Assembly (NCBI RefSeq): GCF_900156175.1
Contig: NZ_FTMV01000005.1
Coordinates: 1-64,000, forward strand
Source: Janthinobacterium sp. TND4EL3
Lineage (GTDB): Bacteria; Pseudomonadota; Gammaproteobacteria; Burkholderiales; Burkholderiaceae_D
Direction: 5' to 3'
Length of the DNA: 64,000 nt
Of the stretch, positions 17,975 to 26,201 are shown in pieces. Numbering within the stretch: position 1 is the first letter of the stretch; the number at the start of each line of letters is the position of its first letter. The notes below the pieces were generated by a model. It saw nothing but the letters and a program-made list of their open reading frames with translations, was not told the origin of the DNA and did no database searches. Both the position numbers and the translations under genes were made by a program.

Positions 17975-19066
17975 ATGTCCGCCACCACCACCGATCTCGC
18001 CGTCCTGGCGCGCACCATCAAGGAATGGGGGCGCGAGCTGGGTTTTGCCGAGGTGCGCATCGCCGACGTGGACCTGTCGCATATGGAAGCGCCCCTGCAG
18101 GCCTGGCTCGATGCAGGGTATCACGGCGAAATGGATTACATGGCCAGCCACGGCATGAAGCGCGCCCGCCCGGCCGAGCTGGTGCCGGGCACGGTGCGCG
18201 CCATCAGCGCCCGCATGAACTACCTGCCGCCGGCGCTAGGGCCGGACTGGCGCGCGCACGAGGCGGCGCGCGACGCCGACCCCGCGGCGGCCGTGATCTC
18301 CGTGTATGCGCGGGGCCGCGACTATCACAAGGTGATGCGTTCGCGCCTGCAGCAGCTGGCCGAGCGCATCAAGGGCGAGATCGGCGACTTCGGCTACCGC
18401 GTCTTCAGCGATTCTGCGCCCGTGATGGAGGTCGAACTGGCGCAAAAAGGCGGCTTGGGCTGGCGCGGCAAGCACACCTTGCTGATCAACCGCCAGGGCG
18501 GCTCCTTTTTCTTCCTCGGCGAGATCCTCATCGACGTGCCGCTGCCCGTCGACCCGCCGGAGACCCCGCGTTGCGGCCAGTGCTCGGCGTGCATCGCGGT
18601 GTGCCCGACGCAAGCCATCCTGGGGCCGTACCAGCTCGACGCGCGCCGCTGCATCTCCTACCTGACGATTGAGCTGAAAGGCGCCATTCCCGTCGAGATG
18701 CGCCCCTTGATCGGCAACAAGGTATATGGTTGCGACGATTGCCAGACCGTCTGCCCGTGGAACAAGTTCGCCCAGCGCGCCGTCGTGCCCGACTTCGACG
18801 AGCGCCACAGCCTGGGCAGCGCCGGCATGGTGGAACTGTTTGCCTGGACGGAAGAGGAATTCAACCGCCGCATGGAAGGCAGCGCGATCCGCCGCATCGG
18901 CCACGAACGCTGGCTGCGCAACCTGGCCGTCGGCATGGGCAACGCGGCCGCCAAGGCCAAGGGACAGGCCGACATCGTCGCGGCCCTGCTGTCGCGCCGC
19001 GCGCATCCATCGGCCATCGTGCGCGAACATATTGAGTGGGCGCTGGCGCTGCACGGCAGGCGCTAG
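17975..19066 (+). CDS. queG: Epoxyqueuosine reductase QueG
   Basis: QueG reduces epoxyqueuosine to queuosine in tRNA, using cobalamin and two [4Fe-4S] clusters. The 363-residue protein has the cobalamin-binding N-terminal part (DYHKVMRSRL, VMEVELAQKGGLGWRGKHTLLI) and a ferredoxin-like part with CGQCSACIAVCPT and CDDCQTVCPWNKFA. HEAT-like helices follow at the end. It is divergent from tsaE, the usual betaproteobacterial arrangement. Confidence 0.96.
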   Translation: MSATTTDLAVLARTIKEWGRELGFAEVRIADVDLSHMEAPLQAWLDAGYHGEMDYMASHGMKRARPAELVPGTVRAISARMNYLPPALGPDWRAHEAARDADPAAAVISVYARGRDYHKVMRSRLQQLAERIKGEIGDFGYRVFSDSAPVMEVELAQKGGLGWRGKHTLLINRQGGSFFFLGEILIDVPLPVDPPETPRCGQCSACIAVCPTQAILGPYQLDARRCISYLTIELKGAIPVEMRPLIGNKVYGCDDCQTVCPWNKFAQRAVVPDFDERHSLGSAGMVELFAWTEEEFNRRMEGSAIRRIGHERWLRNLAVGMGNAAAKAKGQADIVAALLSRRAHPSAIVREHIEWALALHGRR

Positions 19067-19089
19067 CTGGCGGCAGTGCGATAAGCCTG

Positions 19090-19980
19090 TCATCCCGCCT
19101 TGCTCTTGTTCAGGAAGCCCAGGCCAGGACGGAAGCCGGTGACCAGCGCGGTGCCGGTGATGACGATGGCAGCGCCGGCGAAGGTGTACCAGCCGACTGT
19201 CTCGCCGAGGAATAGCGTGCCCCACAGGATGCCGAACAAAGGGCTAAGGAAGGTCACCGTCAATGCCGAAGATGGGCCGACATCCTGAATCAGACGGAAG
19301 TAGATGAGATAGGCCACGCCGCTGCACAACACGCCCAGCGCGAGCACCGCGCCCATGATGCCGATGGTCGGCTCGGCTGAAGCCGGGAAGAACGGCACTA
19401 CCGGCAGCACCAGCAAGGTGGCCGCCCACATCGAGCCGTGCGCGTTGGCGAACGGCTCGACGGCCTTGGCCTGCTTGGCGTAGTTGCTGGCGATACCATA
19501 GCTGAAAGAGGCGAATAGCACGGCCGCAGTGGCGATGCCGGCGCCAGGCATGGCGCTGACATGATCGAAGCCGACCAGCAGCGCGACACCGCAGGCGCCG
19601 AGCGCGAGACCGAGCATCACCTTGGCGCTGACCATTTGACGGGACCAGACTGCCGCAATTAGTGTGCCCCACAGCGGCGTGGTGGCGTTGATCACCGCCA
19701 GCAGGGAAGCCGACAAGGTACGCGCTGCGAAGGCGAACATCAGGAATGGTATTGCGGAATTAAACAGGCCGAGAATCAGGTAGTGTGCCCAATGTGCGCG
19801 CAGCGCGAGCCTTTTTTTCAGGAAGAAGCCGATCACGGCCAGGAACAGTGCGGCGAACAGTACCCGGTATTCGATCAGCACTGCCGCTCCCAGCACCGGT
19901 GCGGCGATGCGCATGAACAGGAAGGAGCCGCCCCAGACGGCGGCCAAAAAGATCAGTCGAAGCAGGTTGGCGGTGCTCAT
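19090..19980 (-). CDS. EamA-family (DMT superfamily) exporter
   Basis: A 296-residue inner membrane protein with about ten hydrophobic segments in two EamA repeats; the WGGSFLFMRIAAPVLG start and the ATTPLWGTLIAA mid-segment of repeat one are typical. Family members export amino acids or other small metabolites; the substrate here cannot be told. The start at 19980 is chosen because CGGAGTCCGC precedes it; longer frames run upstream without membrane character. It converges on queG. Confidence 0.9.
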   Translation of the reverse strand: MSTANLLRLIFLAAVWGGSFLFMRIAAPVLGAAVLIEYRVLFAALFLAVIGFFLKKRLALRAHWAHYLILGLFNSAIPFLMFAFAARTLSASLLAVINATTPLWGTLIAAVWSRQMVSAKVMLGLALGACGVALLVGFDHVSAMPGAGIATAAVLFASFSYGIASNYAKQAKAVEPFANAHGSMWAATLLVLPVVPFFPASAEPTIGIMGAVLALGVLCSGVAYLIYFRLIQDVGPSSALTVTFLSPLFGILWGTLFLGETVGWYTFAGAAIVITGTALVTGFRPGLGFLNKSKAG

Positions 19981-20206
19981 GCGGACTCCGGTTAAATGCA
20001 AAATCATTATTGTCGATGGCGGAAGCGGGCGCCGAAAGCCGCTTCTTGCTGTTGAATTGCTTTTTATGCTGTAGCACCATCGACGCGCCAGCCGCAGTGG
20101 TGTTGGTATGGCTTGCGCGGATCGCCCATGATTATTTCGCATGCCGCTGGTGTGGCGGACAAGGTTACGCCGCGACCAACCGTCGCCGCACGGCGCCACC
20201 TGATTT

Positions 20207-20584
20207 TTATACCTGCTTCAGGCGCAACGCCGACCAGTCGGCGTCGATGGCGACCATCGCCACGCTATCGAGTCCCATTGTTTGCGCAAAACTGCGGATA
20301 TCGTCGCGGTGGATGTCGCTGCCTGCTTTTATGCCACCCTTGCGGTAGGCCACCCAGACCGCGCCGCCGGGTGCCAGGCGCGCCTGCGCCGCTGGCAGGA
20401 ACTGCTCCAGTTCCGCGCGGCTGCGCGCGAACAGCACTATCCAGTCGGCGTTCTCTCCTTCGCTCACCCGCCGTTCGGCCGGCAACTGCGCCAGCAGGGC
20501 GGCATGCTCGCCGCCGTCATTGAGCACGGCCAGGGCCTTGGCATTTTTTACATACATTTTTTCAGCAACGGTTTTTTCAGGCAT
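20207..20584 (-). CDS. Conserved hypothetical protein, DUF3052-like
   Basis: A 125-residue soluble protein. The central ENADWIVLFARSRAELEQFLPAAQARLAPGGAVWVAYRKG stretch has the look of a degenerate Rossmann half (a strand, a helix, then a strand after a PGG turn), as in DUF3052 proteins; no catalytic motif is evident. Function is unknown. The ATG at 20584 is preferred because the upstream in-frame residues lack family character. It is divergent from the PadR gene, sharing the 113-base promoter region. Confidence 0.7.
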   Translation of the reverse strand: MPEKTVAEKMYVKNAKALAVLNDGGEHAALLAQLPAERRVSEGENADWIVLFARSRAELEQFLPAAQARLAPGGAVWVAYRKGGIKAGSDIHRDDIRSFAQTMGLDSVAMVAIDADWSALRLKQV

Positions 20585-20631
20585 GGCATGGGCGTGTCGG
20601 TTGGGAAAAGATGAGCATAGCAAATTTCTCC

Positions 20632-20683
20632 TTGACTTATCGATATATCGTTATAAAATGACGATACCTACTAACGATATATC
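20632..20683 (+). promoter_or_regulatory. PadR promoter with overlapping operator repeats
   Basis: TTGACT and TAAAAT with 16 bases between form a strong sigma-70 promoter. The perfect palindrome CGATATATCG (20641-20650) lies in the spacer, and CGATATATC recurs at 20675-20683, downstream of the expected start point. This geometry suits a repressor, most simply the PadR protein encoded next. Confidence 0.6.
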
Positions 20684-20697
20684 TTTAAAGAGAAAAC

Positions 20698-21348
20698 ATG
20701 AGAAACTCACGTCACGCAGAACACGGCCATTGCGGCCAACATCATCACCACCATCACCATCAAGGCGGGCATCGCCACGAACACAACCCTGATTACTTCA
20801 TGCACGGCCGCGGCCCGCGCGGCTTCGACGAGCGCGGCGACGGCATGGGCGGCGGTCCTGGCGGGCGCGGCGGGCGCGGCGAACGGGCCGAGCGCGTCTT
20901 CGGCCGCGGCGATCTGCCGCTGATCGTGCTGGCGCTGATCGAAATCAGCCCCCGCCATGGTTATGAAATCATCAAGGCCATCGAAGAGCGTTGCGGCGGC
21001 GCCTACGCCCCCAGTCCGGGTGCCGTATATCCGACATTGACCCTGCTGGAAGAGCAGGATCACGTCACGTCGGGCGAAAGCGTCAGCGGCAAGAAGCTCT
21101 ACACGATCACGGACCTGGGCCGCGCCTATCTCGACGAGAACCGCGCCCAGGTGGACGGCATCCTGGCCCGCCTCGACATGTTCGCCCGCGTCCAGGCGCG
21201 CAAGGCCTTGCCCGAGCGCGTGCACCAGGCCATGCACACCCTCAAGCATGCGCTGTTGCTGAACAAGACCAACTGGAGCGAGGCGGAAGCCGAGCGCGTG
21301 GCGGCCGTGCTGGAACAGGCCGCGAATGCCATCGTCGACGGCCACTGA
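20698..21348 (+). CDS. PadR-family metal-responsive repressor, YqjI-like
   Basis: A 216-residue PadR regulator with an N-terminal extension of about 75 residues that is very rich in His and Gly (seven His in a row near residue 16), then the winged helix: LPLIVLALIEISPRHGYEIIKAI, APSPGAVYPTLTLLEEQD and the wing KKLYTITDLG. A His-rich extension on a PadR protein is the hallmark of E. coli YqjI, a nickel-responsive repressor of the ferric reductase yqjH. Here the reductase gene follows after 22 bases, so the same role is inferred. Which metal it senses is not shown by sequence. Confidence 0.88.
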   Translation: MRNSRHAEHGHCGQHHHHHHHQGGHRHEHNPDYFMHGRGPRGFDERGDGMGGGPGGRGGRGERAERVFGRGDLPLIVLALIEISPRHGYEIIKAIEERCGGAYAPSPGAVYPTLTLLEEQDHVTSGESVSGKKLYTITDLGRAYLDENRAQVDGILARLDMFARVQARKALPERVHQAMHTLKHALLLNKTNWSEAEAERVAAVLEQAANAIVDGH

Positions 21349-21370
21349 GCCCACTTTACAAGGACAAGCA

Positions 21371-22198
21371 ATGACTATTGCATCACCAACGGCACCACGC
21401 CCGCACGCCATCGAGCGCGTGCGGCATGACCTGAAACTGCGTGTCCTCACCGTCGTGCGCACCGAGCAGCTGACGCCGCACATGCGCCGCATCACGCTGG
21501 CGGGTGATGACCTGGACGGCTTCGTCTCGCCCGCGCACGACGATCACGTGAAACTGTTCTTCCCAGCGCCGGGGCAGACGACGCCCGTGTTCCCCGTGCT
21601 GGGCAATGGCGCCAATCCCATCGAGTATGCGGAAGGGGCGCGTCCCATCGCCCGCAACTACACGCCGCGCCGCTACGACGCCGCGCGGCGCGAGCTGGAA
21701 ATCGACTTCGTGCTGCACGGCGACGGGCCTGCAGCCAGCTGGGCGGCGCAAGCGGCGCCCGGCCAGACCCTGGGTGTGGGCGGGCCGCGCGGCTCGATGC
21801 TGGTGCCGCTCGACTTCGACTGGTATGTGCTGGTGGGCGACCAGACGGCCTTGCCGGCCATCGCCCGCCGCCTGGAGCAGCTGCCGGCCACGGCGCGGGC
21901 CATTGCCGTGATCGAGATCGTCGAAGACGGCGAACAGATCGCGCTCGATAGCGCGGCGCAGCTGGACGTGCGCTGGGTGGCGCGCAATGGCCGCAAGGGG
22001 CCGCTGCTGCTCGACGCCTTGCGCCAGGTCGCGCTGCCGTCAGAGGGCGACGGCTACGTGTGGGTGGCGTGCGAGCATGCGCAGGTGCAGGGCTTGCGCG
22101 GGCATTTCATCGACGCCGGGGTGCCGAAGCAGCATCTGTATGTGGCCAGCTACTGGAAGCATGGGGCGGCGGAGCACCATGAGCATCATGACGAATGA
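21371..22198 (+). CDS. Siderophore-interacting protein / NADPH-dependent ferric-chelate reductase, YqjH-like
   Basis: A 275-residue flavoprotein of the SIP family that releases iron from ferric siderophores or other chelates using NAD(P)H and FAD in the cytoplasm. The FAD-binding part has RNYTPRRYD and HGDGPAASWAAQAAPG, followed by GPRGSM; the C-terminal nucleotide-binding part ends in YVASYWKHG. A His-rich tail (HHEHHDE) follows. ATG 21371 has AAGGACAAG upstream. Co-transcription with the padR gene differs from the divergent pair in E. coli. Confidence 0.9.
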   Translation: MTIASPTAPRPHAIERVRHDLKLRVLTVVRTEQLTPHMRRITLAGDDLDGFVSPAHDDHVKLFFPAPGQTTPVFPVLGNGANPIEYAEGARPIARNYTPRRYDAARRELEIDFVLHGDGPAASWAAQAAPGQTLGVGGPRGSMLVPLDFDWYVLVGDQTALPAIARRLEQLPATARAIAVIEIVEDGEQIALDSAAQLDVRWVARNGRKGPLLLDALRQVALPSEGDGYVWVACEHAQVQGLRGHFIDAGVPKQHLYVASYWKHGAAEHHEHHDE

Positions 22199-22280
22199 GA
22201 AAACGCCCATGGCGGCGTTCGCGTCCTTGCCGTACTAGCGTACTGCCTGCGGCCGCGCGCCTTGCCCTGGGCATTTTCTC
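22197..22280. repeat. Hairpin-forming dispersed repeat, copy 2 (after ferric reductase)
   Basis: GAGAAAACGCCCA at the left pairs with TGGGCATTTTCTC at the right (one mismatch). The core CCATGGCGGCGTT, then GCCGTACTAG, then GCGCCTTGCCCTG matches the copy after mutL. It overlaps the stop codon of the reductase gene and lies between convergent genes, so a transcript-end role is plausible. Confidence 0.6.
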
Positions 22281-22306
22281 GGCAATGCTAGTCAACATCG
22301 CTGCAT

Positions 22307-22891
22307 TTATTTCAATAATCCCGCCAGCTCCACCGCCGTCTTGACCTGCATCTTGTCGAAGATATGCGCGCGGTGGACTTCCACGGTGCGCATGCTGATG
22401 CCCAGCTTGTCGGCTACCACCTTGTTCATCTTGCCTGCCAAAATCAGGTCCAGCACTTCGCGTTCGCGCGTCGACAGGGTGGCCAGGCGCGCGTGCACGG
22501 CGGCCAGTTCGCCCGCCTGGCGCGAGTTGGCCAGGCCCTGCTGCACGCGGTCCATCAGGTCGTTGTCGTTGAACGGCTTTTCAAAGAAATCGAAGGCGCC
22601 CCGTTTCAGGCTGTCGACGGCCATCGGCACGTCGCCGTGGCCGGTGAGGAAAATCACGGGCAGGCGCGCCGTCAGGTCGCGCTTGACCAGCTGGTCGAAC
22701 AGGGCGATACCGTTCATGTCGGGCATGCGTACGTCGAGCAGCACGCAGTCGCCGTCGGCGTCGAAGTTGCCGTCGAGGCTATCGAGAAATTGCTGGCCGC
22801 TGGCGTAGCTGCGCGCCTCGATGCTGCGCGAGGCGGCCAGCCAGGACAGGGAGTCGCGCACGACTTCTTCGTCGTCGATAATGTGTAGCAT
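22307..22891 (-). CDS. dctR: FixJ/NarL-type response regulator, DctR-like
   Basis: A 194-residue response regulator with a receiver domain (phosphoacceptor Asp in LLDVRMPDMNG, conserved Lys in FFEKPFND) and a LuxR-type helix-turn-helix (TLSTREREVLDLILAGKMNKVVADKLGIS). It lies 30 bases after its cognate kinase. Together with the kinase and the divergent TRAP transporter it matches Rhodobacter DctSR control of C4-dicarboxylate uptake. The gene symbol rests on that context. The nearby 30-base palindrome is its likely binding site. Confidence 0.88.
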   Translation of the reverse strand: MLHIIDDEEVVRDSLSWLAASRSIEARSYASGQQFLDSLDGNFDADGDCVLLDVRMPDMNGIALFDQLVKRDLTARLPVIFLTGHGDVPMAVDSLKRGAFDFFEKPFNDNDLMDRVQQGLANSRQAGELAAVHARLATLSTREREVLDLILAGKMNKVVADKLGISMRTVEVHRAHIFDKMQVKTAVELAGLLK

Positions 22892-22921
22892 GGTGTCTCC
22901 GGCTTGTCGTTTCGTTATTCG

Positions 22922-24946
22922 TTATGCGTTATTGCCTGGTGCGGCGCGCGGTGCGGCCGGCACGCTGAAGGTAAAGATGGTACCGCCAGCGGGATTGGCG
23001 CCGAAGGTCAGCGCGCCGCCGTGAAATTCGATGGCGGTGCGGCAGATGTTCAGGCCCATGCCCATGCCTTCGGACTTGGTCGAGAAAAACGGCGAAAACA
23101 GTCGCTCGGCCACGTCCACGGGGATGCCGTGGCCATGGTCGATCACGTCCACCGTCACCATGCCTTGCTGCGCATCATGGCTGGCCCGCAGGCGCATGAT
23201 ACGCCGTCCCGGCGCCGCATCCTGCATCGCCTCGATGGCGTTGCGCGTCAGGTTCAGCAGCACCTGCTCGATCATCACGGGGTCGGCGCGCAACAGCGGC
23301 AGGTCCGGCGGCAGCTCTTCCTGGATGGTGACATAGTATTTGCGCGCCTGCAGGTCGATCAGCGCGCGGATGCCGTCGATCAGGGTGCGGATGGCGATAT
23401 CCTGGCGTTGCGGCTCGCTCTTGCGCACGAAATCGTGGACGCTGCGGATGATCTGGCCGGCCCGCTGCGCCTGTGCGCTGGCCTGCTCCAGCGCCGGCTT
23501 CAGGGTGTTCGGCTCGACGGGCGTGCCGCTGTCGATGGCGCGGCGGATCAAATTCAAGGCCCCTGTCGTGTAGCTGGAAATGGCCGCCAGCGGCTGATTC
23601 AGTTCATGCGCCAGCATCGACGCCAGTTCGCCCATGGTGGCCAGGCGCGAACTCGTTTGCAGTTTTTCCTGCTGCTGGCGATTCAGTTCTTCGACCCGCT
23701 TGCGGTCCGAGATGTCGAGCACGGAACCCATCCAGCCCGTCTGCTGGCCGTTCTTGTCCACCAGCGGCGCCTCGAAGATCAGCACGGGCACGCGCGTGCC
23801 GTCCGGGCGCTGGAAATAGGTTTCGAACTGCGGCGTGGGGTTGCCCGCCAGGGCCTTGACGAAGCGCTGCTGGTATTCCTCCAGCGCCTCGGGCACCCAG
23901 TAGGGCATGGGTGGCAGCCGTCCCAGGATTTCCTCGGGGGGATAGCCGACGATCTGGCAAAACGCGGGATTCACATAGGTGACGCGGCCTTCCAGGTCGC
24001 GCGCGCGCATGCCCGTCACCAGCGAGTTCTCCATCGCCGTGCGAAACAGCATCTGCTGGCGCAGCGCGCCTTCGGCCACCAGACGGCGCGAAATATGCCG
24101 CCACAGGGCCAGCAGGCTCCATAATAAACCCAGCGACAGGGCGATGACGGAGCCGACCAGCAGATTGGGCAGCAGCTTGGGCTGGCTTTTCACGCTGTCG
24201 GTAAACAGGGTGATGCTGGCGCCGGGCACGTCGAGCGCGCGCTTGTGCGTGTACACGCCGTGGCCGGGACCGGCCGCGGCGCGGCGCGCCAGCACCTTGT
24301 CGTCGCGGTCGATCAGCGAAATCTGGTTATCCTGGGCGAACCACCACGGCACCATTTCATCGAGCAGGCTGCTGATCTGGTAAGTGGCCACCAGGCTGCC
24401 CACGTAGCGCTGGCCATCGAACAGGGGCTGATGGTAATCCATCAGCATGGCGCCCGGCGGCGCGTCGGGAAAGCCCGTCTGCTGCGAAGGCTGGGCGTAC
24501 TGCCCCCGGTGCAGGCGACGCGCATTGTCGGCCGCCGTCAGCGAGGCAGGCGAAAACGCCAGGGCGTGCGGCAGATTGCTGTCGCTGGTGGCCAGCACCT
24601 TGCCGTTGGTGTCGAGCCACAGCACGCGCTGCAGTTCGCGGCCATTGCGCAGCATCTGCTGCAGCCGTTCGTGCACTTTTTCCGCCGACAGGGAGCCGCC
24701 GGCGATGTCCACGCCCAGGTTGAACAGGCTTTCTTCGTTGCGCGCCAGCTGGAAACGGATGGTCTGCTCGACCCACAGCGTGTCGGCGATCAGCTGTTCC
24801 TGGCGCTCGTTGCTCTCCATCTGGCGCGCCTGCCAGGGCAGCCAGAACAGGATGGAGAGGAACAGCAGCAGCAGGATGACGGGCAGCAGCCAGCGCATCG
24901 GGCTCGATAGCTTGAAACGGCGCGCAAGGGTGGGGGGAGTCGGCAT
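22922..24946 (-). CDS. dctS: PAS-containing sensor histidine kinase, DctS-like
   Basis: A 674-residue membrane kinase. A transmembrane helix (MRWLLPVILLLLFLSILFWLPW) is followed by a periplasmic sensor region of about 220 residues with a PAS/CACHE look, a second membrane helix near residue 270, a cytoplasmic PAS domain (about 300-425), a short coiled coil, the HisKA box (MLAHELNQPLAAISSY) and a HATPase domain (NLTRNAIEAM, DHGHGIP, GMGMGLNICR). It should sense an external organic acid and phosphorylate the regulator below. It is divergent from dctP. Confidence 0.9.
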   Translation of the reverse strand: MPTPPTLARRFKLSSPMRWLLPVILLLLFLSILFWLPWQARQMESNERQEQLIADTLWVEQTIRFQLARNEESLFNLGVDIAGGSLSAEKVHERLQQMLRNGRELQRVLWLDTNGKVLATSDSNLPHALAFSPASLTAADNARRLHRGQYAQPSQQTGFPDAPPGAMLMDYHQPLFDGQRYVGSLVATYQISSLLDEMVPWWFAQDNQISLIDRDDKVLARRAAAGPGHGVYTHKRALDVPGASITLFTDSVKSQPKLLPNLLVGSVIALSLGLLWSLLALWRHISRRLVAEGALRQQMLFRTAMENSLVTGMRARDLEGRVTYVNPAFCQIVGYPPEEILGRLPPMPYWVPEALEEYQQRFVKALAGNPTPQFETYFQRPDGTRVPVLIFEAPLVDKNGQQTGWMGSVLDISDRKRVEELNRQQQEKLQTSSRLATMGELASMLAHELNQPLAAISSYTTGALNLIRRAIDSGTPVEPNTLKPALEQASAQAQRAGQIIRSVHDFVRKSEPQRQDIAIRTLIDGIRALIDLQARKYYVTIQEELPPDLPLLRADPVMIEQVLLNLTRNAIEAMQDAAPGRRIMRLRASHDAQQGMVTVDVIDHGHGIPVDVAERLFSPFFSTKSEGMGMGLNICRTAIEFHGGALTFGANPAGGTIFTFSVPAAPRAAPGNNA

Positions 24947-24974
24947 GGCTGGCAGGGTAGCGGCTTATCGGGAG

Positions 24975-25004
24975 CCGGCTATTGTGGTTAACCACAATAG
25001 CCGG
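24975..25004. promoter_or_regulatory. 30-base perfect palindrome in the dctS-dctP divergent promoter
   Basis: The half-site CCGGCTATTGTGGTT is followed directly by its exact reverse complement. It ends 10 bases before the -35 element of the dctP promoter and starts 29 bases before the dctS start codon, so one bound dimer could activate dctP and adjust dctS. The FixJ-type regulator encoded alongside is the natural candidate to bind it. Confidence 0.72.
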
Positions 25005-25014
25005 GTCAGTTTCT

Positions 25015-25043
25015 TTGGCACAATATCCAAGTAGACAAATAAT
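25015..25043 (+). promoter_or_regulatory. Sigma-70 type promoter for dctP
   Basis: TTGGCA and AATAAT are 17 bases apart. The region is AT-rich, and a GAGGAG ribosome site 7 bases before the ATG at 25077 follows. The upstream palindrome is placed as for a class I activator. Confidence 0.5.
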
Positions 25044-25076
25044 AAAGTTTTTTAAAAAACCACTGAGGAGATAAAA

Positions 25077-26084
25077 ATGCAACTGCCGCCAATGAAAACC
25101 CTGTTCGTCGCGCTGTGCGCCGCCATCGGCGCCACCGCCGGCGTTCACGCCTACGCGCAAGCGCCCATCGTCATCAAATTCAGCCACGTCGTGGCCACCG
25201 ACACGCCCAAAGGTCAGGCGGCGGAGCGCTTCAAGCAGCTGGCCGAGAAAGCCACGAATGGCAAGGTCAAGGTCGAACTGTACCCGAACAGCCAGCTGTA
25301 CAAGGACAAGGAAGAACTCGAAGCCCTGCAACTGGGCGCCGTGCAAATGCTGGCGCCGTCGCTGGCCAAGTTCGGCCCGCTGGGCGTGAAGGAATTCGAA
25401 GCGTTCGACCTGCCCTACATTTTCCCTACCAAGACGGCGCTGTACAACGTCACCGAAGGCGAAATCGGCAAGAGCCTGCTGAAAAAGCTTGAACCCAAGG
25501 GTATCACGGGCCTGGCCTACTGGGACAACGGCTTCAAGGTGATGTCGGCCAACAAGCCGCTGCACACGCCGGCCGACTTCAAGGGCCTGAAGATGCGCAT
25601 CCAGTCGTCCAAGGTGCTCGATGCGCAGATGCGCGCGCTGGGCGCCAATCCGCAGGTGCTGGCGTTCTCGGAAGTGTATCAGGCGCTGCAGACGGGCGTG
25701 GTCGACGGCACGGAAAATCCGCCATCGAATATGTACACGCAAAAGATGCATGAAGTGCAAAAGCACGTGACCGTGTCCAACCACGGCTACCTGGGCTATG
25801 CCGTCATCGTCAACAAGAAATTCTGGGACGGCCTGCCGCCCGAGATCCGCACGCAGCTGGAAAAAGCCATGCGCGAGGCGACGACGTTTGAAAAAGCCAT
25901 CGCCCAGCGTGACAACGACCAGGCTCTCGACGCCATCAAGAAGGCGGGCAAGACGCAGATCTATACGCTGACGGTGCAGGAACAGGCCGAGTGGCGCAAG
26001 GCGCTGGCGCCCGTGCAGAAGGCCATGGAAGGGCGCATCGGCAAGGATCTGATCTCGGCCATCAACAAGGAAAGCGCGAAGTAA
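25077..26084 (+). CDS. dctP: TRAP transporter substrate-binding protein DctP
   Basis: The 335-residue periplasmic binding protein has a signal peptide (ALCAAIGATAGVHAYA) and the DctP fold: IKFSHVVATDTPKGQAAERF, LGAVQMLAPSLAKFG, FKGLKMRIQSSKVLDAQMRALGANPQVLAFSEVYQALQTGVVDGTENPPSN. The Arg in KMRIQ is the usual carboxylate-binding residue, and similarity is to the C4-dicarboxylate group, so malate, succinate or fumarate are likely ligands. dctQ and dctM follow; a hairpin after the stop may set a high ratio of this protein to the membrane parts. Confidence 0.94.
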   Translation: MQLPPMKTLFVALCAAIGATAGVHAYAQAPIVIKFSHVVATDTPKGQAAERFKQLAEKATNGKVKVELYPNSQLYKDKEELEALQLGAVQMLAPSLAKFGPLGVKEFEAFDLPYIFPTKTALYNVTEGEIGKSLLKKLEPKGITGLAYWDNGFKVMSANKPLHTPADFKGLKMRIQSSKVLDAQMRALGANPQVLAFSEVYQALQTGVVDGTENPPSNMYTQKMHEVQKHVTVSNHGYLGYAVIVNKKFWDGLPPEIRTQLEKAMREATTFEKAIAQRDNDQALDAIKKAGKTQIYTLTVQEQAEWRKALAPVQKAMEGRIGKDLISAINKESAK

Positions 26085-26116
26085 GCCGCGCTGGCCGCGC
26101 CACCGGGCGCGGCTTT
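26084..26116 (+). terminator. Hairpin after dctP (partial terminator or processing site)
   Basis: AGCCGCGC pairs with GCGCGGCT around a 15-base loop, directly at the dctP stop codon, followed by only TTT. With dctQ lying 118 bases downstream and no new promoter evident, it probably lets some transcription through. Confidence 0.5.
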
Positions 26117-26201
26117 CAGGGACCTCCCTGTCTTTCTGTAGCAACGGCACCTGCGCGTCCTGCGCGGGTGTCAGCGTACCCGCATTCTTTGAAAGTCCAC
26201 C

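Noticed and set aside
25016..25030. TGGCAC near the dctP promoter as a sigma-54 site
   Set aside because: No GC doublet at the required -12 position follows, the regulator is of the FixJ/NarL type without a sigma-54 activation domain, and a good sigma-70 promoter overlaps.
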